Counted from the stretch's first letter, positions 44,936 to 56,817 are shown. The stretch is DNA of 64,000 bases from Solea solea (GCF_958295425.1 NC_081140.1:11245433-11309432), one strand, 5' to 3'. Program-made: numbers and translations. Notes: generated from the sequence alone by a model not told the origin.

Positions 44936-45356
44936 CACGTGTGTGATGTGCACCTGTCTCCTGTGTCTCCTATGTAAGAATTCAAAGTAGGAAACACTGT
45001 TAGTTAAAAGCAACTATACTCAGCCAGTCTGCTCTCTCTCTGTGATCATGGTGACTTTGTGTCACTGCCTGCTTTCTGCAGCTGCTTCCCTCCACAATCA
45101 GACATCATCTTTTTGTCTTTTCGTTGTTTCTCTGGAGGACGTCCAAGCTAGACCACAGGAAAGCGCAAAGCAGAGCACAACGCAGACACTTATCTCTGTT
45201 GCCGAGCAGGTGATGGCCATGGAAACCCGCCCCTGCATTGCCGGGATACCACATCAGGAATTCTAATAGGTCCACGCCAGGCCATTGGGGAACAAATCAA
45301 CAAAACAACTATAAACAAAGAGCAAAGAGATTTTGTCTCTCACACACACACATTGC

Positions 45357-45390
45357 CCTTCTGGGACCAATAAGGTTTTCTGAATCTGAA
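45357..45390 (+). repeat. LINE 3' tail remnant
   Basis: CCTTCTGGGACCAATAAGGT then TTTCTGAATCTGAA, resembling the 3' terminus of a fish LINE (AATAAAGTTTTCTGAATCTGAA type). Confidence 0.5.
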
Positions 45391-46649
45391 ACACACACAA
45401 ACACACACTGATCTGCTACCCTTGTTGTGTAGACAAAAGCAAAAATCACAGCTATTTCTGTCCATGGTCGTTATAGGCTATCCTATCCTATTTTTCAAGG
45501 GTGTATGCACAGGATATCCACAGCATTTTTGTGTTTTCTTACATAAAAATGATTTTGTATAAGTATGTGGTGTACAAAATATACATTACATTCCTCACAG
45601 CATGGCTTTGGGGAAATAAAACTATTTACATCTGTACAAAACTCCAGTATCACATCAACTGCCACTGTTTACACACAAAACACTCCCTCAGTCATGACAG
45701 AGCCCATTTTAAGATAAAGGGAGCAGCATACAAATAATGTCTCTCTTCAGAAAGACCCAACAGAGGCAGAATGATTGCATCAACAACAACAAAAATCCCC
45801 AAAAGCTACTTTATGTAGTCACAGTGACCTTGACTACCAAAAACTGACATAAAAAGGCGATACCTAAAGCCATCACTGTTGTCAGTGCAGGGGCATAAAG
45901 CAAGGAACACATGCAGACAAAGGAGTTAGAATAAGAGTTTGACAATAAAACAGAGAAAGTAGGAGGAAAAGGAGAAAGCATGAGAAGAGCAGACAGAGTG
46001 TCGGAGAGAGAGAGACAGAGAACGCCAGAAGTGGATAATGTTTCAGTGTCCTGAATTCCCTGTGAAACTTGCAGACAACTGAAACACTGAGCTTCCATTA
46101 TTCTACCTGACAGCCTCACACACACTCACACACAGGTACGGCTGGGTATTTTGGCCAAAAACAGAAACAGGTGTCAACTCTGTCAATATCTAAATTTTCT
46201 CTGATGAATATCTGGTAAGTGAAGGTTGATTTTTAGTTCTAATTCAAAGTAGTTTTAATCTTCTTTAAAGGGCAGAAAACAACTAACCTTTGACAAACAG
46301 AGACACTGTTCAGACACCTGAGGTAAACTATTCCTTTCTGTTTTATGTGTGTATACCTCAAAGTGTATTATATCCATATTGACCTTCTATTGCAGTTGAA
46401 GAACAACAACTGTTAATGTTTTATTTACCCTGCCCTAATTTACACACACAAGTTCACACTGTTGTTGATTTATTGAATCCTTTCCTGCCCTCTTAAGTGA
46501 TCCAACGCTCGTCGGTGTGTGAGTGAGTGTGCACACGTGTAAAGGCAGACAAAAAATAGACCTGAGGAATTTCAGTTCTTAAACAATCAGCTAGTTACTA
46601 TTAATCACCCGGTTACGGCTCAGCAGGCTCAGGAATGCAGCCTTTAAAA

Positions 46650-46700
46650 ACACACACACACACACACACATGCACACGCACGCACGCACACACACACACA
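46650..46700. repeat. (CA)n microsatellite
   Basis: About 50 bp of CA units with a central TGCACACGCACGCACG interruption. Confidence 0.9.
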
Positions 46701-47189
46701 ATTAATCTTTTACCTGTATTTGCACACACTGATGCAAATGCATCAAAATGAACTGAACAACATAATGTGAGTTGTAGTTTTATCTTTTGTCGTGTTGGGT
46801 GTCCACATAAAACTCTTCCTCAGTGAAATCCACTTGACCCCAAACAAAGCTTTAGCCACAGCAGCACCCACATGTTGCAGGAGAACTGTGAGTGGGACAC
46901 TGAGCGAGAGGGTCGCAGGGGGTGCAGCATGCTGGGGGGGCCGGTGTGAGGGTGAGGGGCTGTGTGAGGACAATGTGACGGAAGGGCCTCTCTCTCTCTC
47001 TCTCTGTCCCTCTTTCATACTCGGATGTGTGAGTGTTACTGTGTATGTTACGATGCCTGATCTGTTTTTTAATTTTAATCTGAAGTTCACTTTTTCTACT
47101 CAGACAAATTAATGACAGTGGCAAATTAGGTTAAAAGTCAAAAAAAGACTTTCCTACACCAGTGCCACTTATGCTGTCATTCAGTGCTT

Positions 47190-47198
47190 AGAGAGAGA

Positions 47199-47242
<44 letters not shown>

Positions 47243-47245
47243 GAA
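47190..47245. repeat. (GA)n microsatellite
   Basis: About 55 bp of GA units with three GGGA interruptions. Confidence 0.9.
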
Positions 47246-47375
47246 AACACTGGCTCTTTTGTGTGACCTATAAGGCAGACCACCCCTCCCTCCCACGTCT
47301 CTCTCTCTTGCTCTCTATGCTCATTCGGCCCTGTCCTGCAGTGTAATGTGCACCTGCTTGGCCTGCAAGACACAT

Positions 47376-47376
<1 letters not shown>

Positions 47377-47413
<37 letters not shown>

Positions 47414-47418
47414 AGAGA
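47377..47418. repeat. (CA)n(GA)n compound microsatellite
   Basis: Seventeen CA units directly followed by four GA units. Confidence 0.9.
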
Positions 47419-48854
47419 AAAGGGGCAGGGAGAAAGGGACACACAGAAAGGAATTACAGCAAAAGACAAAAAGTGTCTTTCCCCTGGTTTCTCAGAAAAG
47501 CTGAGAGACATTTCACTGTGTATACATTCAGAAGTAAATAACCAAATTTACACAGACGTGCTCTAATCTATTTCTTACTTTCTTGTGTTGTTTTCTACTT
47601 TATTTATGCACATAATTACAGAGTGGATTTGAATTTGGGGGACTGGGGAAAGTTTGGACGGGAGACAGCCTGAACTCTGCTTTTTAAAAACATAAAAAAG
47701 TTCATTTAAAAAGAATAGATGATGCAAGTACCGATTTTAGAGTACGGTATTTAAAATGAACAGAGCCAAACGGGGCTTGTTGCTGGTTAGACAATATCCT
47801 TACAAAATGACAGTGTATGTCTGACTCAGGGATCACCAAAGTAAAGAAACCTCATCTTCTTGAGACTTGGAAAAAAGGTTTCATTGCAATCCATACAGGA
47901 ATCAATGAAAAGTTTAAATCAACGTATTGAACCATGGTGAAAAATCTGTAAACTACCAAAGCCAGGTAGGACATATAAATAAGTCAAATATCTTACTTTT
48001 CACAGTGTTCAATAACGTATGAAATAAAAACTATTAAAGTTTAGTATGTACTTACTGGACCTAGATCCCACTGCACCCATTCCCCTTAAAGTACTGTCCC
48101 AAAGTGGTCTTAGACTTTTGGAATACAATAATATGTTAATATGTTTTAATACTAAACCTCAGGGCTCTACTGTTTTTCTATCTATCTCTTTTGTTCCAGG
48201 AACTCTTAACAGATTACTTTATGGCAGTGTGGACTTACTCACTCTTCTGTGTAACTTATTTGTCTTACTTATTCATGAAATTCATTGCATCAGTTACATA
48301 ACTGATTGGCTTGGTTAAACAGAATTACCACCAGTGTAACATTTTTTTGTTACAGAAAGGTGTTTGAGGACCAAGTATAACTTGAATATAAAAGAAGAAT
48401 GAGAATAACAGAAATCCTAAATACAAATTGTGGGAACAGTGATATGGTTTTGGTCTTTCATGTGTACGTGTGCGTTCTCCATTATTTATGTCCTGCATTT
48501 ATGCAGTTGTGAAGCACTGACTTGTGACTGCTGTGAGGAAGAGAGCCTGTGCTAGTTAGTGCACGACCACCACACTCAGCCAACTAATATTTATGCACAT
48601 TCCCTAAACTATACATTATTCATTACTCCCCGCTGCCTTCTGCAGTCCAAACCCAGAGTCTTGAGTTGAGAACTGAAAGAGAAGCACGTTCTGGCTTCAA
48701 TGCACAGACTAAAAGGATCACATTCAGCACACAAACCTGAGCATCTTTCACATATCCTAAATCCATGTTAAATAGGTTTCTAAGTTTAGTTATAAATACC
48801 TACGTTTTCTGTGTCGTGTGTCAAAAATATACCCAACATGGAAGATGAACATCC

Positions 48855-49105
48855 CCTAAACGGAACACTTTTTAGGTACACCTGTTCTGCTTGGTAATGC
48901 ATCTAATCAATCAATCACATGGCAAATACCTGATCCATTTAGGCATGAAGACATGGTCAAGATTGTTGGTGCCAGACGGGCTGGTATATCAGAAAGAGAA
49001 TGGTCAGAAAACGAAATCATCCTGTATCCAGTGACTGGCAGTTGTTTGGGTGAAAATGCCTTGTTGATGCCAGAGGTCAGAGGAAAATGACCAGATTGTT
49101 TGATG
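48855..49105 (+). mobile_element. Tc1/mariner transposon remnant
   Basis: ACTTTTTAGGTACACCTGTT resembles the terminal repeat (TTATTAGGTACACC) of a common fish Tc1 element. Next come CAATCACATGGCAAATACCT, TTTAGGCATGAAGACATGGT, the transposase-derived GTTGGTGCCAGACGGGCTGG, GAGAATGGTCAGAAAA and TGCCTTGTTGATGCCAGAGG in the order of the intact element. Large internal deletions; not functional. Confidence 0.75.
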
Positions 49106-50147
49106 TAACCTACTGTATGAAATATACAGTCCATTTTAGGAAATAAAATCACATGGCAAATGTGAATAACGAATGACAAACTAGTGCAAAATACATGAAA
49201 ATGGGCTCCATCTGACAAACAATTTGATCTTAACAGAACGAGTACCAGAGTGCCAACAAAGAACAACACAATTCAATAAAGCAAGGCCCTTGCCCCAAAG
49301 TATATATATGTTAGTTTATTTTAGAAACTGATAATACACTTGTGCCAACATATACTTATGGGTAGTATATTCAACTTCTGCCAATAAACTCTCCTAACTG
49401 GTACACACTGGACCTTAAAGCAGCTTTCCACACAGCACATGATTCTTTTAGCAAAGTAAAAAAATATTTAAAACACCCATTTTCGCTTGAATGAATGTGG
49501 AGGTAAAAAAAAAGTAGAATGAAAACAATGTATTATCCTTTTGAGTCTGCATAGTTTCCTTGTCTGTGTGACCTTGAGGAGACCCCCACACCAACACCAA
49601 CACCAATCTTTCAGAGGAGGAGCAACAGTAGATTAAGAGATGAAACAGACTAAGAAATGCACAGGCTAAATGTGAGTAATGCGACTGAACTTGCCTTTCA
49701 AGCTCTCAGGACACATTCCAGTGTATTTACACCGAAACACACATAGAGAGAGAGACTGTGACGTGAAATTAAAGCAGGTGTAAATAAGTAAAGTCATGGG
49801 ATAACAAAGTGCATACATATTAACAACATGTATCTATCTGTATCTCTACCACTACCACAATCAAATGTCCTATATAAACACACTGTCAGCATCTACAATA
49901 ATGAACAAGTTAAGCCCATATTTTACATTCACAAAACAAACACACCTGCACATTCCTCTTTCAGCGGCATTAGATGCACGGTTTCTACCTCATCCCTCAA
50001 CTTTCCCTACATCAAGGAATGCGGGTGATATTCACACACGGTGGCAACGCGTTTGTGCCTCTAATGAGAGAATAACATGCAGCAACTAAACCCCGGCTCT
50101 TCCCTGCAGAGACACAGAGACACACAGTGTCAGACCGCTGAGCTTAC

Positions 50148-50284
50148 CTGCTCCGCGCAGGACGAGGGCGACAGGGCGGACGGACGCTGTGACTGTGCAG
50201 CTGCGATCCGTGGCTGCAAACATCGGTCCAACGGTGCACATAGCAACACGAATAATCACCCAGCCACCGCTTCAAGTTCTCATC

Positions 50285-50317
<33 letters not shown>

Positions 50318-50430
50318 CAAGCTTGATGTTCATCCTCGAAGGACATGACTGGGAAAGCGCGCCATCGTGCGGCCGACCAGAGCGCGACCACAGAGCGCAA
50401 CAGGTGAATGAATAGAGGGGAAGAGGGCGC
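50148..50430 (-). promoter_or_regulatory. veph1: putative veph1 non-coding first exon and promoter
   Basis: On the minus strand a consensus donor GCAG|GTAAGC ends a possible exon at 50148. Upstream of it (to about 50430) is the only locally CpG- and GC-rich stretch between veph1 coding sequence and the transposon-like block, including GCGCGCC and CGGCCG. Because the first coding exon begins with an acceptor 7 nt before the ATG, a non-coding exon upstream is required, and this is the best candidate seen. No TATA box is evident. The region also contains a (CA)n tract (50285-50309). The exon start is not determined. This is inference from splice signal, composition and position. Confidence 0.45.
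50285..50309. repeat. (CA)n microsatellite near veph1 promoter
   Basis: About twelve CA units inside the GC-rich putative veph1 promoter. Confidence 0.9.
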
Positions 50431-50446
50431 GTGTGTGTGTGGTATA

Positions 50447-51534
50447 CAGAGCCGGCCCTGGGCATAGGCAGTATAGGCAAATGCTAGGGGCGCCGTCATC
50501 CGCAGAGGGCGCCGAAAACGGAGGAGAAAAAAAATATATATTTTTTTTAAATTATAAATACTTTTTTTTTTTTTTTTTTTACCAGTGCCATTATTACTAT
50601 TATTTCGAAATATTATATAAGCCCACAGCGACATAGTCATGGCAAAGATTATTAAATAATGCATCGTAGTTACCGTTGTTGGATGTTGGAGCAGAGTGTT
50701 AGCTTGCTAGCTTACTTCATACGATAGCAACATTGTTTAATAATCAATAAATAGCTGAGTCGACGTGTGTTAATGTTACTCCACCTTAAATTCATCAGGG
50801 ACGTTTGGAAACTTAACATTAGGCCTGTTCAGGTGTTATTTTACAGGTGTCTTTCCTGCTTGTATGTCAGTTAAAATGCTTTAAGTTGTCCATCCCCTTT
50901 GTAATAGGGTGGTTGTAAGCCTTTGGTTTTATGTGTCACAGTTTATGTTTGTTAAAGTTTACATCAGTGTTAAAGTGCAGTTAAAGTGTATTACTGTTAA
51001 TATTTCATACCTTAGCTTTCCCATATCATTCATAGGCTATATATACATATATATTCATTTCACTGCACTTTACTGGTTTTTGCACTCTGGTTAGACTGAA
51101 TTGCATTGCAATGACAATAAAGTTGAATGAATCTCATCACATTTTCATTATTAGTCTATATTAGTCTCATGTATAGCACACCAAGCATCTGTTTTTTTAT
51201 TAAAATGTAACATGCAGTCGTCACATATACTTCTCTTCTCTCTTCAGATGCACTTTTAAAAAATTTCAGTACCACCCCCAGTGACACAGCATCAGGTGCT
51301 GCTGTCCCATCTACCTCTGCACAGCCCAGTGACACTTTTTAATTTTATCACTTGTTTCTTTCTTTAGTTTTTATTTGGTGTGATATTTTTTACTCAAAGA
51401 AATAAAATCTTGAATACACACATGCAGTTTCTGTGTGATTGTATGAAAGTTGATTGTGAAATTGACTGCTGCGATGCAAGGGGGCGCCAACTAAAATCTT
51501 GCCGAGGGCACCAAATTACTCAGGGTCGGCACTG
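50447..51534 (+). mobile_element. hAT-type non-autonomous element, left copy
   Basis: About 1.09 kb with terminal inverted repeats (CAGAGCCGGCCCTG ... GTCGGCACTG) and subterminal GGGGCGCCGTC / GGGGGCGCCAAC. It includes poly-T and AT runs, a LINE-like tail (CATTGCAATGACAATAAAGT) and a short relic AGTGACACAGCATCAGGTGC. No transposase ORF. Near-identical to the copy at 59975-61068. Confidence 0.75.
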
Positions 51535-52179
51535 GGTGGAGCTGCTCCTGCACAAACACACACTGATTTAAAAGCCTTTATGTAGTTTCCGTGACTTGGT
51601 ACATTCCACTCCCCCCCTCTGTGTCGATCTATTTGGAATGTTCCACTTCCTTTGTCGGAGGCGGAGCTTCTTCTGCGCAGAGACAGAAACGAGAAGCAGC
51701 GGGAACTAACATGTGGACAATCATGTGAACAAACGTGGTAACTGCTGTTTAAAATGATCCACACATTTCTTAGATTCTCTGTTGACGCTCTGTTCACATC
51801 CGACCACAGGTGTTCAGGTTACAGCTGCTAATGCTAACGTGACGTCACTGCTCCGCAGCAAACACACGTATGTCGTCAGAGCTGTCCAAATATGTCGTTT
51901 CCGAGTGTAGTATGTCCTCAAAAACGTTTAAATTTAAGTTTAAATTGTCCACATATGTCAAAGAATGTCCTCAACACAAACTGTCAATAGACCATTAAAA
52001 CTGTTCAGAATGAGTATCTAGTCTGGCCAGTAGCAGGTTAGCTGCTGCTAATGTGACGTCCTGCTCCGCAGTAAACACACGTACATGTTTTCAAAAAAGT
52101 GACTCAGTGTCAGATATGTCATTATGTAGTATGACGTCATACTGTCAACAACTGTCCAAAATGTCCTCGTATAATATGC

Positions 52180-52640
52180 AGAGGTGGGTAGAGAAGCCAA
52201 ATAAATGACTCAAGTAAAAGTACTGTTACTGTAAGATAATAATTACTCAAGTAGAAGTAAAAATAAAATAAAAATACTCTAAGAGTAAAAAGACGACTCA
52301 AGTACTGAGTTTCTCCGGATTTATTTTTGAAATATTCAGCGCAACACAAATAGTACAAAATAGACACAACATAATATAAAACAACAATGTTCAAATGTTA
52401 AATAATAATATTCTAAATAAAACAATAAATACAGCCTTTAAAATAGGAAGAGAAATAGATCGCGCATGTAATAAAAAAAGATTTTTAAAAAATTACGTAA
52501 CGACCGTCACTTTGCCAAATGGAACGGCGTAAAAGTAACGTTCTTTCTTCAAATATATACTCAAGAAAAAGTAAAAGTACATTTAAAAAAAAAATACAAA
52601 AAGATCCAAAAAGTTACTCATGTATCTATAGTGGTGTAAA
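52180..52640. repeat. 'GAGGTGGGTAG' fish repeat inserted in the left arm only
   Basis: GCAGAGGTGGGTAGAGAAGC and ACTCAAGTAAAAGTACTGTT, then TTACTCAAGTAGAAGTAAAA, resemble a very common fish element. The block is absent from the corresponding place in the right arm (near 59480), so it inserted after the arms formed. Confidence 0.6.
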
Positions 52641-53159
52641 GGTTAAACTATGAACTGTCTAAAAGTGTCCTAGTATGTCCTAAAAAAATATCTGCATTAT
52701 TAGTAAACTGTCAAAAATGTCCAAATATAGTACATCAACAAAAAAAATTCACTATACCATTAAAACTGTTTAGAATGAGTATCTAGTCTGGCCAGTAGGG
52801 GGCAGATTAAGTAAAAAAAACTGTTGTCGAGCAGTGGTTTAGCAGAATTTCAAAATAAAAGTGTCCTTGTTGATATGGATCAATATATAGTTGACAATAA
52901 AAATGTTTTTCTGTGTTTTCCTCACATTTCTTCACTCATTAACTGCAGTGAGCACATTTGAACACTTTAAAGTGGACACTGCTTTGTCTCATCATGTCCT
53001 CTGACAGAAGACCTGCAAACAGCTGCCGTTAAAGGCACAGTTCATGTGTTTTCAAGTGATTCCATTCACAGCCGTCACTAAATACGTCAGAATCCTCTGT
53101 TAAATATTAAGATTTTACAAATGTTTTCAGGATTTTTAAAGTCTTTGTAACTGATCTAC

Positions 53160-53250
53160 AACTTTGTTTGGAACAGGACCAGGACCAGGAGCCGGAGCCA
53201 GGATCAGGACCAGGACCAGGAGGAGGACGAGGAGCAGCGGGGACAGGTGT
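53160..53250. repeat. GGACCA / GGAGGACGAG minisatellite
   Basis: Short purine-rich units (AGGACCAGGACCAGGAGCCG, AGGAGGACGAGGAGCAGCGG) in the left arm. The matching right-arm tract is at 58818-58850 (CCTCGTCCTCGTCCTCGTCC). Confidence 0.7.
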
Positions 53251-54070
53251 GTGGTAACTGCTGCTTAAAAATGATCCGCACATTTCTTAGATGTTCTGTT
53301 GACGCTCTGTTCACACCTGCTGTTAACATCTGACCTGAGGGATCCGATCACAGGTGTTCAGATTACACCTGCTAATGCTAATGTGACGTCACTGCTCCAC
53401 ATGTAAACACACACACCTTTCATTTCACTTTCTTTATTAAAAGGAACAAAGAAACCGGAAAATGTTCAACATTTGTAATAAGACAAAAAACAATTCATCG
53501 ATTATTAAGGTATTTGACAATTAATTTAGTAATGGTTTAATTATGCAGTAATCGTTGCATCTCTACTTGTTTTATATTTTTTAAAATAATCATCACAGAC
53601 ACCATGAGATATACTTAGACAACAGCGCTTGTGAAAGTGAGCACTTGGCAGCACCTAGTGGACTGAAATGTTCATTTATTTAATTAAAATAATTTTTAAT
53701 GACGTTTATTTGTAACATCAGTTAAAAAAAACTATACACTAAAAAAAAGAATACGCCATATTTCACTGTATTAGTTTTTCTACTAATAATTCTCTCAAAC
53801 AGCGTCACATCCTGTGTGTAACCGTAGCAACCACAACAACATTAGCTGGAAAAGTCGCACTATTGTATCGACGCAGTTTCACGTCAGACACTGGAGACGC
53901 ATCAGAGACTCGTCGCATTTAAACTTGTGTTTAGCACACTTTCTGGAGCAAACCATCACTCTTTCACCTGTGATTTCATCCCCTCACACGGACGTTAACA
54001 GCACTTGTCAACAGAGCCTCTGTTTAATGTGTTCACATTATTTTTTACATTGTTAACCAGTGAATACTGT

Positions 54071-54309
54071 GGACGAGTCAAAGTGGCAACATTCAATCAA
54101 TAAATACACTATTAAATAATGATGTGTGCCATTCTATATGTTGTTTTTACATCAAATGAATTTGGTGTTTGAATGAATGAATGAATGACACATTTAATAA
54201 TGAGACATTTATGTATTTAATTCCAATCTGAATGAATGAATGTGAGACACATGTGAGTCATTATTTAATGGTGTATTTATTGATTTAATGTTGCCACTTT
54301 GACTCGTCC
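54071..54309. repeat. nested palindrome in the left arm
   Basis: GGACGAGTCAAAGTGGCAAC and following bases (54071-54122) are inverted at 54258-54309, with few differences over 52 bp. (GAAT)n lies between. The larger equivalent in the right arm is at 57616-58190. Confidence 0.75.
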
Positions 54310-54580
54310 AGTTTTCACTTGTTAACAATGTAAAAATGATGTGAACACGTTAATCACACAGAAGTCTCATTCATGTGCTCATCATTTTTAAGCAGCAGTT
54401 ACTAGACACCTGGACCCAACTGTGTGGTCAACAGTCAAGGGAGTGAACCCCTATCATTATTATAATTTTTTTTTTTTCTTTTTTTGGCCAAAAATGTGAA
54501 ATGTGAAATAAAATGGTATAACCCCCTGCTGTCATCTGTGCGGGGGGCCGGGGGAGCACAGCCCAGCCCCGGCCCCAGTC

Positions 54581-54600
54581 TGGCCCCGGCGCCGGGGCCA
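54581..54600. repeat. 20-bp perfect GC palindrome
   Basis: TGGCCCCGGCGCCGGGGCCA is its own reverse complement. The mirror sequence near 57360 is partly decayed. Confidence 0.85.
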
Positions 54601-54610
54601 AGTGTTCGCA

Positions 54611-54681
54611 GCGTGCTGGACTTGAACCAGCCACAGCCGGACTGGCACAACCTTGCGGTTGCGAACCAATCCACCACGCCA
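54611..54681 (-). repeat. tRNA-like module, type G (left outer)
   Basis: On the minus strand it has an A-box-like TGGCGTGGTGGATTGG and a consensus B box GGTTCAAGTCC. It is GC-rich and mirrored by 57276-57346. Not a plausible functional tRNA. Confidence 0.55.
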
Positions 54682-54766
54682 CGAACCCTTTTGAGATTTG
54701 GGAAGGAGCTCCGGGCGTTTTTGAGTTGTAACTTTGGCTGTGGAACCTTAAACCTTGACCTACAAA

Positions 54767-54828
54767 GGAATTGAACCGTCAACATCAGGACTGAAAGGCT
54801 ACTCTCTAACCAGCTGAGCTAAGTGTCC
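54767..54828 (-). repeat. tRNA-like module, type X (left)
   Basis: On the minus strand it has the A box TTAGCTCAGCTGGTTAGAG and the B box GGTTCAATTCC at normal tRNA spacing. The anticodon stem does not pair, so it is a pseudo-tRNA. Mirrored by 57127-57192. Confidence 0.65.
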
Positions 54829-54902
54829 ATGCTTTTCCTCTCGTTTTCTCACACCTATTCACTCTCTGTGTAGAATATTGGACTTAAAAAGTTGCTTCAT
54901 CT

Positions 54903-54965
54903 AAGATTTGAACCTCTGACCTCAGGAACTCCAGTCTTTGTCTGAACCACGTGAGCTATTTGAAC
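54903..54965 (-). repeat. tRNA-like module, type Y1
   Basis: On the minus strand AATAGCTCACGTGGTTCAGA and B-box-like GGTTCAAATCTT, separated as in a tRNA. It recurs at 55379, 55857, 56500 and 56996. Confidence 0.55.
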
Positions 54966-55080
54966 TCACACACTTCTTCTTCAACGCTGGACGACTTTCA
55001 ATAACAGATGAGCACAAACATGACTTCAGAAAGACCTCAGACTAATGAGGTATTTAACGATACATGTCCTCCTTAATAGC

Positions 55081-55150
55081 CCAAACAGTTGGTGCAGTGG
55101 TTAGTGCTCTTGCCTTTGAAACAAGAAGACCTTGGTTCGAGACCCAGCTG
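55081..55150 (+). repeat. tRNA-like module, type Z1 (tRNA-Gln-like head)
   Basis: A box GTTGGTGCAGTGGTTAGTG, the loop CTTTGAA as in tRNA-Gln(TTG), and the B box GGTTCGAGACC. It is followed by a SINE-like body with TTCATGTTCTCCCC and CTTCCTCCCACAGTCCATCA, as in a widespread teleost tRNA-derived repeat. Confidence 0.6.
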
Positions 55151-55378
55151 GAACAACGATCTTTGTGGAGTTGTTCATGTTCTCCCCGTGTGAGAATGTG
55201 GCTTTTCTACACATTGTCTGGCTTCCTCCCACAGTCCATCAATCATCTACCACTGTGTCGTGGGGGCTGCTGTGCCAAGCTCAACTGTCATAGGGTGATA
55301 GGCTGTGTTCACTCTGGACTGTTGGCCAGTCCATTCAAAACATGCAATACAGTGATGAGGTAAATTTCCACTTCAGGT

Positions 55379-55440
55379 AAGATTCGAACCCCTGACCATA
55401 GGAACGACAGTCCTTGTCCGAACCATGTGAGCTAGTTGTC
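55379..55440 (-). repeat. tRNA-like module, type Y2
   Basis: GATTCGAACCCCTGACCATA and CCGAACCATGTGAGCTAG on the plus strand. The minus strand gives a good B box GGGGTTCGAATC. Confidence 0.55.
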
Positions 55441-55552
55441 CTTGTATGCTTTTTTTTGTCCAATTTGGAAGTCTTTCAATAATAGAACTCATGACTTCAC
55501 AGACCTCAGCCTTATGAAATATTTAACAACATCTGTCCCTCATCATGGACAG

Positions 55553-55620
55553 CGTGGTTGGTGTAGTGGTTAGTGCTCTTGCCTTTGAAACAAGAAGACC
55601 TCGGTTCGAGACCCATATGG
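55553..55620 (+). repeat. tRNA-like module, type Z2
   Basis: GTTGGTGTAGTGGTTAGTGC, CCTTTGAAACAAGAAGACC and B box GGTTCGAGACCC. The stem TCTTG...CAAGA flanks the loop. It starts about 475 bp after Z1. Confidence 0.6.
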
Positions 55621-55856
55621 AACAAGCATCTTTCTGGAGTTTTTCATGTTCTCCTTTCTCCGGGTTCTCTGGCCTCCTCCCACAGTCCATCAATCATCTA
55701 CCACTTTGTACTCCACTGGAGGGTCGTGGGGGCTGCTGTGCCAAGCTCAGCTGTCATAGGGTCATAGGCGGGGTTCACCCTGGACTGTTCGCCAGTCCAT
55801 TCAAAACACGCAGTACAGTGAAGAGGTAAATTTCCGCTTAAACAATGACTTCATGT

Positions 55857-55920
55857 AAGATTCGAACCCCTGACCACAGGAACGCCAGCCCAAGTCTGAA
55901 CCGTGTGAGCTATTTGTCTT
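55857..55920 (-). repeat. tRNA-like module, type Y3
   Basis: AGATTCGAACCCCTGACCAC and CTGAACCGTGTGAGCTATTT on the plus strand; minus-strand tRNA-like, as Y1 and Y2. Confidence 0.55.
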
Positions 55921-56030
55921 TGCAAGCTTTTCGCACAATTTGGAAGTCTTTCAATAATAAAGTCCATGACTTCAAAAAAATGTCAGACTGATGAAATATT
56001 TCAGAACGTTTGTCCCCGAATATGGACAAC

Positions 56031-56095
56031 GTGGTTGGGATAGTGGTTAGTGCTCTTACCTTTGAAGCGAGAGGGTCCTAGTTCAAGCCCAGCTT
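56031..56095 (+). repeat. tRNA-like module, type Z3
   Basis: GTTGGGATAGTGGTTAGTGC, ACCTTTGAAGCGAGAGGGTC and AGTTCAAGCCC, more diverged than Z1 and Z2. It is the last module before the palindrome centre. Confidence 0.55.
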
Positions 56096-56323
56096 GCAAC
56101 AAGAGTCTTTGTGCATGGAGTTTTAGAGACTAACAACCTTTCAACACATTTACAAGTGTTTCAGTAGCAGATTCACAGAACTCAATTGGTCAATTTAGAG
56201 TGACCAATTAACCTCATCGCCATATTGCATGTTGTTGGGAGGAAGCCAGAGAACCCGGCGAAAAGCCACGCACACATGGGGAGAACATGAAAAACTCCAC
56301 GCATTAGGACACTTGCTCAAACT

Positions 56324-56390
56324 GGGTCTTGAACCCTGAAAGTCTTGTTTCAAAGGCAAGAGCACTAACCACTACACCAACCACGCTGTC
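56324..56390 (-). repeat. tRNA-like module, type Z4
   Basis: On the plus strand AGTCTTGTTTCAAAGGCAAG and AGCACTAACCACTACACCAA; first module of the mirrored right half. The minus strand reads as type Z. Confidence 0.6.
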
Positions 56391-56499
56391 TAATTTCAGG
56401 GACAAACGTTCTTCAATATTTCACCAGTCTGACATTTTTTTTGAAGCCATGGGTTGTATTATTGAAAGACTTCCAAATTGATTGAAAAACCATGCAAAG

Positions 56500-56562
56500 A
56501 CAAATAGCTCACACGGTTCAGATGTGGACTGGCATTCCTATGGTCAGGGGTTCGAATCTTAC
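56500..56562 (+). repeat. tRNA-like module, type Y4
   Basis: AAATAGCTCACACGGTTCAG, then GGCATTCCTATGGTCAGG and B box GGGGTTCGAATC. Confidence 0.55.
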
Positions 56563-56817
56563 ATGAAGTCAATGTTTAAGCAGAAATTTACCTCATCACC
56601 GTACTGCATGTTTTGAATGGACTGGCGAACAGTGCAGGGTAAACCAAGCCTATCACCCTATGACAGCTGAGCTTGGCACAGCACTCCCCGCAACCCTCCA
56701 GTGTAGGACAAAGCGGTAGATGATTGATGGACTGTAGGAGGAAGCCAGAGAAACGGGAGAAAAGCCACGCACACACAAGGAGAACATGAAAAACTCCAGA
56801 AAGATACTTGTTCCAAA

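Larger units (their letters stand above)
43080..50147. other. veph1 5' intron (inferred)
   Basis: About 7 kb between the inferred non-coding exon and the first coding exon. It contains several microsatellites (43483-43556, 46650-46700, 47190-47245, 47377-47418), an LTR-like block (44387-44737), a 'CTCATTAGGACC' copy (44750-44935), a LINE tail (45357-45390) and a Tc1 remnant (48855-49105). Confidence 0.6.

Noticed and set aside
46743..47511. Several open frames of 90-115 aa on the minus strand
   Set aside because: Driven by (GA)n and (CA)n tracts; no start context, splice sites or similarity.
48046..48318. 90-aa plus-strand open frame
   Set aside because: Weakly reminiscent of a retroelement product, but I could not place any motif. 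Probably chance.
50909..51094. 61-aa open frame identical in both hAT copies (also 60443-60628)
   Set aside because: Identity reflects the near-identical DNA of the two copies. The peptide is low-complexity and resembles no transposase.
55064..55829. Two related open frames of 94-99 aa (shared VVSALAFETRRP)
   Set aside because: They are translations of the tandem tRNA-like Z-Y repeat unit. The 'ALAFETRRP' string is the tRNA-like B-box region, and the inverted copies give the same peptide on the other strand.
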